This document shows positions 1 through 8,882 of a DNA stretch of 64,000 nucleotides, piece after piece. The translations under genes and the position numbers were made by a program. Each line of letters begins with the position of its first letter. Positions within the stretch are counted from its first letter, which is position 1. The notes under the pieces were generated by a model, which searched no databases, was not told where the DNA came from, and was given only the letters and a program-made list of their open reading frames with translations. Source of the stretch: Bradyrhizobium sp. CB82 (GTDB lineage: Bacteria; Pseudomonadota; Alphaproteobacteria; Rhizobiales; Xanthobacteraceae); contig NZ_CP121650.1 in the NCBI RefSeq assembly GCF_029714405.1, positions 372,001 through 436,000 on the forward strand. Direction: 5' to 3'.

Positions 1-1222
1 CATGGACGCGCCCGAGCGGCCACAGGCCGAAGGCGAGCGCGGTGAGCAAGCCATAGACGAAGGCGAGCGCCAGCTCGTCGGCATGCACGGCCGGGATCAC
101 CGGCAGCGGCAACAGCTTTCCAAAAAGGGCGACGATGGCGAAGGGGAGCGCTGCGCCAAGCGCCAGCCCGATTACCGAGCCGATCCCCGCGAGCAGGATC
201 ACCTGCGCGAGATAAATGCCGAACACGTCACGTCCTGTCGCGCCGACGGCCTTGAACGCCGCGATGACCTCGAGCCGGCGGTCGATATGGCTTTTCACGG
301 CATTGGCGACGCCGACGCCTCCGACCAACAGCGCGGCGAGGCCGACCAGCGTCAGGAATTGGGTGAAGCGGCTGATATTGCGCTCGAGCTGCGGCGAGGC
401 ATTGGAGCGGCTGCGGATCTCCCAGCCGGCCTGCGGTGCCGCGTTACGGGCATCGCTGATGAAGGCCTCGGTCGCGCGCTCGCTGTTGGCGCTGTCCGGC
501 AGTTTGACGCGATAGACCCAGCGCACCAGGCTGCCCGGCTGGATCAGGCCGGTGGCGCGCAGGCCCGCCTCGCTGATCAGGAAGCGCGGGCCAAAGCCGA
601 TACCGCCGGCGAGCTTGTCGGGCTCGGCCTCGACCGCGCTGCGGATCTGGAAGGTCGCGTTGCCGATGGTGACGCGGTCGCCGGTCTTGAGGGACAGCCG
701 GGCCAGCAGCGTCGGATCGGCGGCGGCACCGAACGCGCCGTCACGCTCCGCGAGGACATCCGTCAGCGGCATCGCCGGCGTCAGCATCAGCTGGCCGAGC
801 ATCGGGTAATTGCCGTCGACCGCCTTCATCTCGACCAGCGCGAGCCTGCCGTCGGCCGCCCGCGCCATCCCGCGCAAGGTCGCGGCGATCGACAGCGTGC
901 CGCGCGAGCGCAGGAAGGCGATCTCCTCCGGCTTTGCCTCGCGCTGGAACAGCACGAACGAGGCGTCGCCGCCGAGCAGCGTGCGGCCTTCGCGCGCGAG
1001 GCCTTCGCTGAGACTCGCCGCGACCGAGCCGACACCGGCAATCGCCATCACGCCAAGCGCGATGCAGGCGATGAAGACGTAGAAGCCGCGCAGGCCTCCG
1101 CGCAGTTCGCGTAGCGCATAGCGCAGCGACAGCGCGGCCGCGCGTCTTGGCGCGAATGGTCTTGGCGCGAATGGTTTTGGCGCGAATGGTTTTGGCGCGA
1201 ACGGTTCGCCGGCGACGCTCAT
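1..1222 (-). CDS. ABC transporter permease (FtsX/YbbP-like), 3' end outside window
   Basis: Inner-membrane permease of an ABC exporter; about 407 N-terminal residues are visible and the gene runs off the left edge. The ATG at 1222 overlaps the stop of the ATPase gene as ATGA, so the two are translationally coupled. The protein opens with MSVAGE followed by four PFAPK/PFAPR units encoded by a 15-bp tandem repeat, then a first transmembrane segment (GFYVFIACIALGVMAIAGVG), an extracytoplasmic MacB-PCD-like region, and FtsX-type transmembrane segments beginning near LTLVGLAALLVGGVGVANAV. Pairing with a YbbA-like ATPase divergent from a TesA esterase recalls the E. coli tesA/ybbA/ybbP arrangement. 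The substrate is unknown. The proline-rich leader is unusual and probably cytoplasmic. Confidence 0.85.
   Translation of the reverse strand, partial: MSVAGEPFAPKPFAPKPFAPRPFAPRRAAALSLRYALRELRGGLRGFYVFIACIALGVMAIAGVGSVAASLSEGLAREGRTLLGGDASFVLFQREAKPEEIAFLRSRGTLSIAATLRGMARAADGRLALVEMKAVDGNYPMLGQLMLTPAMPLTDVLAERDGAFGAAADPTLLARLSLKTGDRVTIGNATFQIRSAVEAEPDKLAGGIGFGPRFLISEAGLRATGLIQPGSLVRWVYRVKLPDSANSERATEAFISDARNAAPQAGWEIRSRSNASPQLERNISRFTQFLTLVGLAALLVGGVGVANAVKSHIDRRLEVIAAFKAVGATGRDVFGIYLAQVILLAGIGSVIGLALGAALPFAIVALFGKLLPLPVIPAVHADELALAFVYGLLTALAFGLWPLGRVH
1146..1205 (-). repeat. 15-bp in-frame tandem repeat (4 units) in permease N-terminus
   Basis: Four consecutive 15-bp units (plus-strand form cttggcgcgaatggt with one or two substitutions) at 1146-1160, 1161-1175, 1176-1190 and 1191-1205. 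On the minus strand each encodes Pro-Phe-Ala-Pro-Lys/Arg. Unit length is a multiple of three, so copy-number change would lengthen or shorten the leader without a frameshift. Confidence 0.95.
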
Positions 1223-1959
1223 GACTGCGAAAACTGCGTATCGATGCGCCCGGAACGCAGGCGGATTACGCGGTCGCAGCGGTGCGCGAGCGAGGAATCA
1301 TGGGTCACCAGCACCAGCGTCATGCCGCGCTCGGCATGCTTGCCGAAGATGAGATCGACGATCTGCTTTCCGGTCGCTTCATCGAGATTGCCGGTGGGCT
1401 CGTCGGCGACCAGGATCGCAGGGTCCGGCGCCAGCGCGCGGGCGAGCGCGACTCGCTGCTGCTCGCCGCCCGAGAGTTGCGAGGGATAGTGATGCAGGCG
1501 ATCTCCGAGCCCGACAGATTGCAGCTCCTGCGCGGCGCGCTTTCCCGCATCGGGATTGCCGGCGAGTTCGAGGGGGACTGCGACATTCTCGAGCGCGGTC
1601 ATGGTCGGGATCAGATGAAAGGACTGGAAGACGATGCCGACCTCGCGGCCGCGAAAACGGGCGAGTGCGTCCTCGTCGAGGGCATTGAAAGGCGTGCCGC
1701 CCACCACCACCTCTCCGCTATCAGGACGCTCCAGCCCCGCCATCACCATCAGCAGCGTGGATTTGCCCGAGCCTGACGGGCCGATCAGGCCGATCGCTTC
1801 ACTGCGGCCGACCCGAAGGCTGATATCCTTGAGAATGTGAACGCGTGCCGCGCCCGTGCCCAGTGAGAGATTGACGTTGGCGATGGAGATGGTGTCCGGC
1901 GTCGTGCCGGCCAGCGAAGAGGATTCGATGCGACTGTCCATGGTCCGGTCATATGGCAA
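1219..1959 (-). CDS. ABC transporter ATP-binding protein (YbbA/LolD-like)
   Basis: Cytoplasmic ATPase subunit partnering the permease whose start overlaps its stop. Walker A GPSGSGKST is at residues 60-68, signature LSGGEQQR near 162-169, Walker B ILVADEP near 182-188, and an H-loop VTHD follows. The length (246 aa) is typical of the LolD/MacB ATPase class, which powers mechanotransmission or lipoprotein-type export rather than import. An internal ATG at 1941 (MDSRIESS) is an equally good start; it lies head to head with the upstream candidate start of the divergent esterase, so the two genes must share or overlap control regions. Function in lipid or protein release is inferred from family only. 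Confidence 0.9.
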   Translation of the reverse strand: MPYDRTMDSRIESSSLAGTTPDTISIANVNLSLGTGAARVHILKDISLRVGRSEAIGLIGPSGSGKSTLLMVMAGLERPDSGEVVVGGTPFNALDEDALARFRGREVGIVFQSFHLIPTMTALENVAVPLELAGNPDAGKRAAQELQSVGLGDRLHHYPSQLSGGEQQRVALARALAPDPAILVADEPTGNLDEATGKQIVDLIFGKHAERGMTLVLVTHDSSLAHRCDRVIRLRSGRIDTQFSQS

Positions 1960-2632
1960 CTCCGCGCACCCGGTCGAGAGGCGTTACGGATTCTTCATGC
2001 ACATAGCCGTGTTGATGGTCGCTTTGATGACGGGGATTGCCGGCGCCAGTGCGCAGGCCAAACCACCGATCAAGCTCGTCGTGCTCGGCGATTCTCTGAG
2101 CGCCGGTCTCGGCCTCCAGGGCCAGGAGGCATTTCCCATGAAGCTCCAAAAAGCCTTGCGGGACAAAGATATAGCGGTCGAGATGATCAATGCCGGGGTA
2201 TCCGGCGACACCTCGTCCGGCGGCCGCGACCGGCTCGACTGGTCGGTGCCGGAGGGAACCGAGGGCGTGATCGTCGAGCTCGGGGCCAATGATGCGCTGC
2301 GCGGGCTCGATCCCGACGTCACGCGGGCGGCGCTCAGCGACATCGTGGCGCGGCTGAAGGCGCGTGGCGTTGCGGTGATGCTGTGTGGCATGCTGGCGCC
2401 GCCGAACTACGGGGCTGATTATGCCGCGCGCTTCAATTCGATTTATCCGGATCTGGCGAAAAAATTCGACGTGCCGCTCTATCCGTTCTTCCTCGACGGC
2501 GTTGCGGCCGACGCCAAGCTCAACCAGGCCGACGGCATTCATCCCACGCCCGCGGGCGTCGACATCATCGTCAAGAACATCATGCCCACCGTCGAGGCAT
2601 TCCTTGGCACGATAAGCGGGCAACAGCGTTGA
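1940..2632 (+). CDS. tesA: GDSL/SGNH esterase, TesA-like arylesterase
   Basis: Secreted SGNH hydrolase (thioesterase I / lysophospholipase / arylesterase family), 230 aa from the ATG at 1940. The block I GDSLS motif is at about residues 50-54, the oxyanion-hole GAND motif follows, and the catalytic DGIHPTPAG (Asp and His) lies near the C-terminus. A hydrophobic stretch ending ASAQA looks like a signal peptide, so the enzyme is probably periplasmic. Another in-frame ATG at 1997 directly begins the hydrophobic segment but lacks the preceding Arg residues; the frame is also open further upstream into the ABC gene, which I discount. The gene is divergent from the YbbA-like ATPase, as in E. coli. 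Confidence 0.85.
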   Translation: MVRSYGNSAHPVERRYGFFMHIAVLMVALMTGIAGASAQAKPPIKLVVLGDSLSAGLGLQGQEAFPMKLQKALRDKDIAVEMINAGVSGDTSSGGRDRLDWSVPEGTEGVIVELGANDALRGLDPDVTRAALSDIVARLKARGVAVMLCGMLAPPNYGADYAARFNSIYPDLAKKFDVPLYPFFLDGVAADAKLNQADGIHPTPAGVDIIVKNIMPTVEAFLGTISGQQR

Positions 2633-2804
2633 AAAGCAGGCAAAACCAACCCTAATTCCCAGGGTTTTCCCGGAGTAGCCCGCACCAAGCTTCGCAGAGT
2701 CACATAACTGCGATAGGAATCAGGTTACCGGTGATTCGTCGCCGGCTCTAATTTGGATATGGTCCTTAATCCAGGGTCATGCCCAAGCATCGGGAGGCTC
2801 AACG

Positions 2805-3341
2805 ATGCCACGTTTGTTCACGGGTCTGGAAATTCCGGCCGAGGTCGGTCAGACGCTTTCCAACTTACGCGGTGGCCTTCCAGGCGCCCGCTGGATCGAT
2901 CCCGAAAATTATCACGTTACCTTGCGCTTCATCGGCGATATCGACGGCGCTTTCGCCAACGAGATCGCCTCGCTGCTGTTTCGGGTCAACCGCAAGCCGT
3001 TCGAGGTGAAGGTGCAGGGACTCACGAGCTTCGGCGGCCGCAAGCCGCGCGCAGTCGTCGCTGCCATCGAGCCGAGCCGGCCCTTGATCGAATTGCAGGC
3101 CGAGCTCGAGCGGATGATGCAGCGCATCGGCCTCGATCCCGAGGGCCGCAAGTTCATCCCGCACGTCACGCTGGCGCGGCTGCATGATGCCTCGAGCCAG
3201 GACGTGGCCGACTATCTCTCGGTGCGCGGCTATTTCCCCAGCAAGGTGTTCACGGCCGAACGTTTCGTGCTGTTCTCCTCGCGCGCATCCACCGGCGGTG
3301 GGCCTTACATCGTCGAGGATTCCTACGACCTCTGCGCGTAG
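2805..3341 (+). CDS. thpR: RNA 2',3'-cyclic phosphodiesterase (LigT/ThpR)
   Basis: 2H phosphoesterase of 178 aa that hydrolyses 2',3'-cyclic phosphates on RNA ends. The two signature HxTx motifs are HVTL at residues 37-40 (HVTLRFIG) and HVTL at 120-123 (HVTLARL), with the spacing expected for the bilobal active site. The N-terminus MPRLFTGLEIP is typical of the family. It is a single gene with no obvious operon partner; 172 bp separate it from the esterase and a palindromic element follows. Confidence 0.9.
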   Translation: MPRLFTGLEIPAEVGQTLSNLRGGLPGARWIDPENYHVTLRFIGDIDGAFANEIASLLFRVNRKPFEVKVQGLTSFGGRKPRAVVAAIEPSRPLIELQAELERMMQRIGLDPEGRKFIPHVTLARLHDASSQDVADYLSVRGYFPSKVFTAERFVLFSSRASTGGGPYIVEDSYDLCA

Positions 3342-3351
3342 GTAACTCTCG

Positions 3352-3470
3352 CGCCCCGGACGCGGCGCAGCGCGTGCGCCGTGCGCTGCTGAGCCGGGGC
3401 CGATCGCCTCCTAGGAACGAAATCGTGGGTCCCGGCTCTGCGCAGCGTCACTCCGTGCGTCCGGGACATG
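3352..3470. repeat. GC-rich palindromic interspersed element, family A copy 1
   Basis: Begins gccccggacgcggcgcagcg and ends gcgtccgggacatga, with internal halves ...ctgagccggggcc and gtcccggctctgcgcagc. The same layout recurs at 16952-17058 and 20503-20645, always between genes. It resembles RPE/REP-like elements that Bradyrhizobium carries in many copies. Confidence 0.75.
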
Positions 3471-3537
3471 AAATCCGCATACCCCCACCGCCAATTCTCG
3501 GCTTGCATTTTCGGCCAGTCTCTGGCGGTAAGGGGCC

Positions 3538-4725
3538 ATGCTCTCCACCCCCAATTCATCGTTCCGCGCGGAATACCAGGCGCAGATCTCATCCGGCGCG
3601 ATCGAGCCGGATGCGGCCCAGGCCGAGGTCGCGCAGGCCTTTGCGGCGCTGGACCAGCGGCTTGCGAGCTACAAGCCGGCACGCAAGCAGGGCCTGCTCG
3701 GCCGTCTGTTCGGCAACGGCGACAAGGATGACGCGCCGCGCGGGCTCTACATCCATGGCGAGGTCGGTCGCGGCAAGACCATGCTGATGGATCTGTTTTT
3801 TCAGTACTCCTCCGTCACGCACAAGCGCCGCGCCCATTTTCACGAATTCATGGCCGAGGTGCACGAGCGCATCTACGGTTATCGCCAGAACATCGCGCGC
3901 GGCGAGATCGCCGACGGCGACGTCATCGCTCTTACGGCGAATGCGATCTTCGAGGAGAGCTGGCTGCTCTGCTTCGACGAGTTTCACGTCACCGACATCG
4001 CGGATGCGATGATCCTCGGACGGCTGTTCGCAAAACTGTTCGACCTCGGCACGGTGGTGGTGGCGACGTCGAACGTCGCACCCGACGATCTCTACAAGGG
4101 CGGACTCAACCGCGCGCTGTTCCTCCCCTTCATCGCAGAGATCAACGACCACATGAACGTGCTGCGGCTCGATGCGCGCACCGACTTCCGGCTGGAGAAA
4201 CTTCAGGGCGTGAAGATGTGGCTGGTGCCGGCCGATGCCGACGCCGATGTCGCGCTCGATCGCGCCTGGGCGAGGATGACCGGCCATGCCAGAGGCAAGT
4301 CGCGCGACATTTCGATCAAGGGTCGCATCCTGCACGTGCCGTGCTCCGCGCACGGCGTGGCACGGTTCTCGTTCGCCGATCTCTGCGAGAAGCCGCTCGG
4401 AGCATCCGACTACCTCAGGCTCGCCCACGACTATCACACCATCCTGGTCGACCATATTCCAGTGATGGACTTTGCCGAGCGCAACGCCGCCAAGCGCTTC
4501 ATCACGCTGATCGACACGCTCTATGACAATGCCGTGAAGCTGATGGCCTCGGCCGAAGCCAATCCGGTGTCGCTGTACCTGGCCAACGAAGGCAACGAGG
4601 CCAACGAGTTCAAGCGCACGTCCTCGCGCCTGATCGAGATGAGCTCGGAATCCTATCTGGCGCAGCCGCACGGCCGCAGGGATTCCACGGCCAGCGGCTC
4701 CACCAAGGGCCTCGTGGAGACTTAA
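3538..4725 (+). CDS. zapE: Cell division protein ZapE (AFG1-like ATPase)
   Basis: AAA-type ATPase of 395 aa related to E. coli ZapE and mitochondrial Afg1/Lace1. ZapE acts at the FtsZ ring and under stress. Walker A GEVGRGKT is at residues 74-81 and Walker B LLCFDEFHVTD at about 143-153; the FDEFHVTDIADAM stretch is characteristic of the family. The start is the ATG at 3538 following the palindromic element. In related genomes zapE commonly sits just upstream of mdh, as here. Confidence 0.9.
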   Translation: MLSTPNSSFRAEYQAQISSGAIEPDAAQAEVAQAFAALDQRLASYKPARKQGLLGRLFGNGDKDDAPRGLYIHGEVGRGKTMLMDLFFQYSSVTHKRRAHFHEFMAEVHERIYGYRQNIARGEIADGDVIALTANAIFEESWLLCFDEFHVTDIADAMILGRLFAKLFDLGTVVVATSNVAPDDLYKGGLNRALFLPFIAEINDHMNVLRLDARTDFRLEKLQGVKMWLVPADADADVALDRAWARMTGHARGKSRDISIKGRILHVPCSAHGVARFSFADLCEKPLGASDYLRLAHDYHTILVDHIPVMDFAERNAAKRFITLIDTLYDNAVKLMASAEANPVSLYLANEGNEANEFKRTSSRLIEMSSESYLAQPHGRRDSTASGSTKGLVET

Positions 4726-5946
<1,221 letters not shown>

Positions 5947-5960
5947 TCGGGAAAAATCTC

Positions 5961-5990
5961 GCCGAGGATCGGACCCGATCCTCGGCGCTT
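5961..5990 (+). terminator. Candidate intrinsic terminator after mdh
   Basis: Perfect 11-bp stem gccgaggatcg / cgatcctcggc with a 4-nt loop (gacc) starting 14 bases after the mdh stop, followed by gctttcat. The T-tract is short, so it may attenuate rather than stop transcription. Confidence 0.5.
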
Positions 5991-6147
5991 TCATATCCGG
6001 GGTTCCCCGTCAGGTGGGTTCCCGGATCCGGTAGTCCCCAGATTCCAAAAGATTCCGGGTTGCAGCAGCTGTGGTATATGGTATGCCAGAGGGCAAATTT
6101 GAGGTGAACCCCCGAGGTCACCGCGCGCGGGTTCAGGGAGCGACCAG

Positions 6148-7344
6148 ATGAATATCCACGAGTACCAGGCCAAGGCGCTTTTGAACGAGTTCGGCGTGCC
6201 GATCTCCAAGGGCGTTCCGGTCCTGAAGGCAGCCGACGCGGAAGCGGCGGCAAAGGCTCTCCCGGGCCCGGTCTGGGTGGTGAAGAGCCAGATCCATGCC
6301 GGTGGCCGCGGCAAGGGCAAGTTCAAGGAGGCCAGCGCCGGCGACAAGGGTGGTGTCCGCATCGCCAAGTCGGTCACTGAGGTTGCCGAATTCGCCAAGC
6401 AGATGCTCGGCGCCACGCTCGTGACCGTGCAGACCGGCCCGGCGGGCAAGCAGGTCAACCGCCTCTACATCGAGGACGGCTCGGACATCGACAAGGAGTT
6501 CTATCTCTCGATCCTGGTCGATCGCGAGACCTCGCGCGTCTCCTTCGTGGTGTCGACCGAAGGCGGCGTCAACATCGAGGACGTCGCGCACAACACCCCT
6601 GAGAAGATCGTCACCTTCTCGGTCGATCCGGCGACCGGCATCATGGGCCATCACGGCCGCACCGTTGCCAAGGCGCTGAACCTGTCCGGCGATCTCGCCA
6701 AGCAGGCGGAAAAGCTCACCGCGCAGCTCTTTGCCGCCTTCGTCGCCAAGGACATGTCGATGCTGGAGATCAACCCGCTGGTCGTGACCAAGCAGGGTCA
6801 GCTCCGCGTGCTCGATGCCAAGGTCTCCTTCGACGACAACGCGCTGTTCCGTCATCCCGAAGTGCTGGCGCTGCGCGACGAGACCGAGGAGGACGCCAAG
6901 GAGATCGAGGCCTCGAAATACGATCTCAACTACGTCACCCTCGACGGCAATATCGGCTGCATGGTCAACGGCGCCGGCCTTGCCATGGCGACCATGGACA
7001 TCATCAAGCTCTACGGCATGGCGCCGGCCAACTTCCTCGACGTTGGCGGCAGCGCCAGCAAGGAGAAGGTCGCCGCCGCCTTCAAGATCATCACCGCCGA
7101 CCCGAACGTGAAGGGCATTCTGGTCAACATCTTCGGTGGTATCATGAAGTGCGACGTGATCGCCGAGGGCGTCACGGCTGCAGTGCGCGAAGTCGGTCTC
7201 AGCGTCCCGCTGGTGGTCCGCCTCGAAGGCACCAATGTCGAGCTCGGCAAGAAGATCATCCGTGAATCAGGCCTGAATGTCGTGCCGGCCGACAATCTCG
7301 ATGACGCCGCACAGAAGATCGTGAAGGCCGTCAAGGGAGGCTAG
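6148..7344 (+). CDS. sucC: Succinyl-CoA synthetase, beta subunit (ADP-forming)
   Basis: Beta subunit of succinate-CoA ligase, 398 aa, cytoplasmic. The ATP-grasp N-terminal domain includes [12 protein letters not shown] at about residues 51-62; the C-terminal CoA-ligase half contains [13 protein letters not shown]. With SucD it makes succinate, ATP and CoA from succinyl-CoA. The ATG at 6148 is preceded by CAGGGAG. The gene is separated from its partner sucD by a small gene, which is less common than direct adjacency. Confidence 0.97.
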   Translation: MNIHEYQAKALLNEFGVPISKGVPVLKAADAEAAAKALPGPVWVVKSQIHAGGRGKGKFKEASAGDKGGVRIAKSVTEVAEFAKQMLGATLVTVQTGPAGKQVNRLYIEDGSDIDKEFYLSILVDRETSRVSFVVSTEGGVNIEDVAHNTPEKIVTFSVDPATGIMGHHGRTVAKALNLSGDLAKQAEKLTAQLFAAFVAKDMSMLEINPLVVTKQGQLRVLDAKVSFDDNALFRHPEVLALRDETEEDAKEIEASKYDLNYVTLDGNIGCMVNGAGLAMATMDIIKLYGMAPANFLDVGGSASKEKVAAAFKIITADPNVKGILVNIFGGIMKCDVIAEGVTAAVREVGLSVPLVVRLEGTNVELGKKIIRESGLNVVPADNLDDAAQKIVKAVKGG

Positions 7345-7347
7345 GCC

Positions 7348-7827
7348 ATGCCCCAGGACCATCTCGCTCAATCATCTCCGCTGCCGGAACACGCGCGTCT
7401 CGCCGCTTTCGCCGGTGAATGGAATGGCGAGGAGATGGTCTACCCGTCGCGCTGGAATGCTGGGGGACCTGCGACCTCGCGCACGGTGGCACGCATGGAT
7501 CTCAACGGCTTCTATCTGATCCAGGACAGCGTCCAGATGCGCGACGGCAAGCAGATCTTCGCCACCCACGGCATCTTCACCTACGACCGCGACGACCGGA
7601 CCTACAAGTTGTTCTGGTACGACTCGCTCGGCTACACGCCGCCCTCGCCCGCGTCCGGCGGCTGGGTCGGCAAGACCCTGACGCTGGTGCGGGGCTCGCT
7701 GCGCGGCAATGCGCGCCACGTCTACGAGATCATCGACGACAATTCCTACTCGTTGAAGATTCAGTTCTCGCCGGACGCGGAAGGCTGGGCCGACGTGCTC
7801 ACTGGCGTCTATCGCCGCATCCACTGA
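7348..7827 (+). CDS. DUF1579-like protein between sucC and sucD
   Basis: Protein of 159 aa starting 4 bases after the sucC stop and ending 33 bases before sucD, so certainly cotranscribed. It opens with a LAAFAGEWNGEE-type motif and continues as a predicted beta-rich fold (DLNGFYLIQDSVQMRDGK, IFTYDRDDRTYKLFWYDS, ADVLTGVYRR), resembling DUF1579-type or lipocalin-like small-ligand proteins. There is no signal peptide or catalytic motif. Function is unknown; its position inside the succinyl-CoA synthetase pair suggests a linked role or simple hitchhiking. Confidence 0.8.
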   Translation: MPQDHLAQSSPLPEHARLAAFAGEWNGEEMVYPSRWNAGGPATSRTVARMDLNGFYLIQDSVQMRDGKQIFATHGIFTYDRDDRTYKLFWYDSLGYTPPSPASGGWVGKTLTLVRGSLRGNARHVYEIIDDNSYSLKIQFSPDAEGWADVLTGVYRRIH

Positions 7828-7860
7828 CCTCTCACTGTTAGTTTCGCGAAAGCAGACCTC

Positions 7861-8745
7861 ATGTCCATCCTGATCGACAAGAACACCAAGGTCATCTGCC
7901 AGGGCTTTACCGGCAAGAACGGCACCTTCCACTCCGAGGCCGCGATTGCCTACGGCACCAAGATGGTCGGCGGCACCTCACCCGGCAAAGGCGGCGCGAC
8001 GCATCTCGGGCTGCCGGTGTTCGACACCGTGCGCGAGGCGCGTGAGAAGACCGGCGCCGATGCGTCCGTGATCTACGTGCCGCCGCCGGGGGCTGCGGAT
8101 GCGATCTGCGAAGCCATCGATGCCGAGATCCCGCTGATCGTCTGCATCACCGAAGGCATTCCGGTCATCGACATGGTGCGGGTGAAGCGCTCGCTCGCCG
8201 GCTCCAGGTCGCGCCTGATCGGGCCGAACTGCCCGGGCGTCATGACGGCCGGCGAATGCAAGATCGGCATCATGCCCGCCAATATTTTCAAGACCGGCAG
8301 CGTCGGCATCGTCTCCCGTTCCGGTACGCTGACCTATGAAGCCGTGTTCCAGACCTCGCAGGAAGGCCTCGGCCAGACCACCGCGGTCGGCATCGGCGGC
8401 GACCCGGTCAAGGGCACCGAGTTCATCGACGTGCTGGAAATGCTGCTGGCCGACCCCAAGACCGAATCGATCATCATGATCGGCGAGATCGGCGGTTCCG
8501 CCGAGGAGGACGCTGCGCAGTTCCTCAAGGACGAGGCCAAGCGTGGCCGCAAGAAGCCGATGGTCGGATTCATTGCCGGTGTTACTGCACCTCCCGGCCG
8601 TCGCATGGGCCATGCCGGCGCGATCATTTCGGGCGGTAAGGGTGACGCCGGTTCCAAGACCGAAGCGATGAAATCGGCCGGTATTACCGTCTCTCCGTCC
8701 CCCGCTCGGCTCGGGCATACCCTTGCCGAAATGTTGAAAAACTGA
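7861..8745 (+). CDS. sucD: Succinyl-CoA synthetase, alpha subunit
   Basis: Alpha subunit of succinate-CoA ligase, 294 aa. The N-terminal CoA-binding fold carries [12 protein letters not shown] at about 15-26. The phosphorylated catalytic histidine is in [16 protein letters not shown], near residue 251, and [14 protein letters not shown] at 178-190 is the phosphate-binding stretch. It pairs with SucC. Start ATG at 7861 gives the conserved [16 protein letters not shown]-terminus. Confidence 0.97.
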   Translation: MSILIDKNTKVICQGFTGKNGTFHSEAAIAYGTKMVGGTSPGKGGATHLGLPVFDTVREAREKTGADASVIYVPPPGAADAICEAIDAEIPLIVCITEGIPVIDMVRVKRSLAGSRSRLIGPNCPGVMTAGECKIGIMPANIFKTGSVGIVSRSGTLTYEAVFQTSQEGLGQTTAVGIGGDPVKGTEFIDVLEMLLADPKTESIIMIGEIGGSAEEDAAQFLKDEAKRGRKKPMVGFIAGVTAPPGRRMGHAGAIISGGKGDAGSKTEAMKSAGITVSPSPARLGHTLAEMLKN

Positions 8746-8802
8746 TTCAGTTCTTGGTGCTTTTCCGGGCGAAAGTTCGGAGCAGATAGGGTAAACGGTG
8801 CC

Positions 8803-8836
8803 TGACACGCCGATCCGCTGCCGGAGGATCGGTGTC
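8803..8836 (+). other. Inverted repeat between sucD and sucA
   Basis: gacac...ccgatcc is mirrored by ggatcgg...tgtc around the loop gctgccgga; the T-run (tttt) comes only about eight bases later. It could attenuate sucCD transcripts or mark an RNA-processing site before sucA. No protein-binding motif is recognised. Confidence 0.4.
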
Positions 8837-8882
8837 GGCGCCGTTTTCATTTGCGCGAACCGAAATCGCCAGGAACTCAAGT

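Noticed and set aside
2..1114. 370-codon plus-strand frame at the left edge
   Set aside because: Antisense shadow of the ABC permease, whose minus-strand translation has clear membrane segments and couples to the ATPase.
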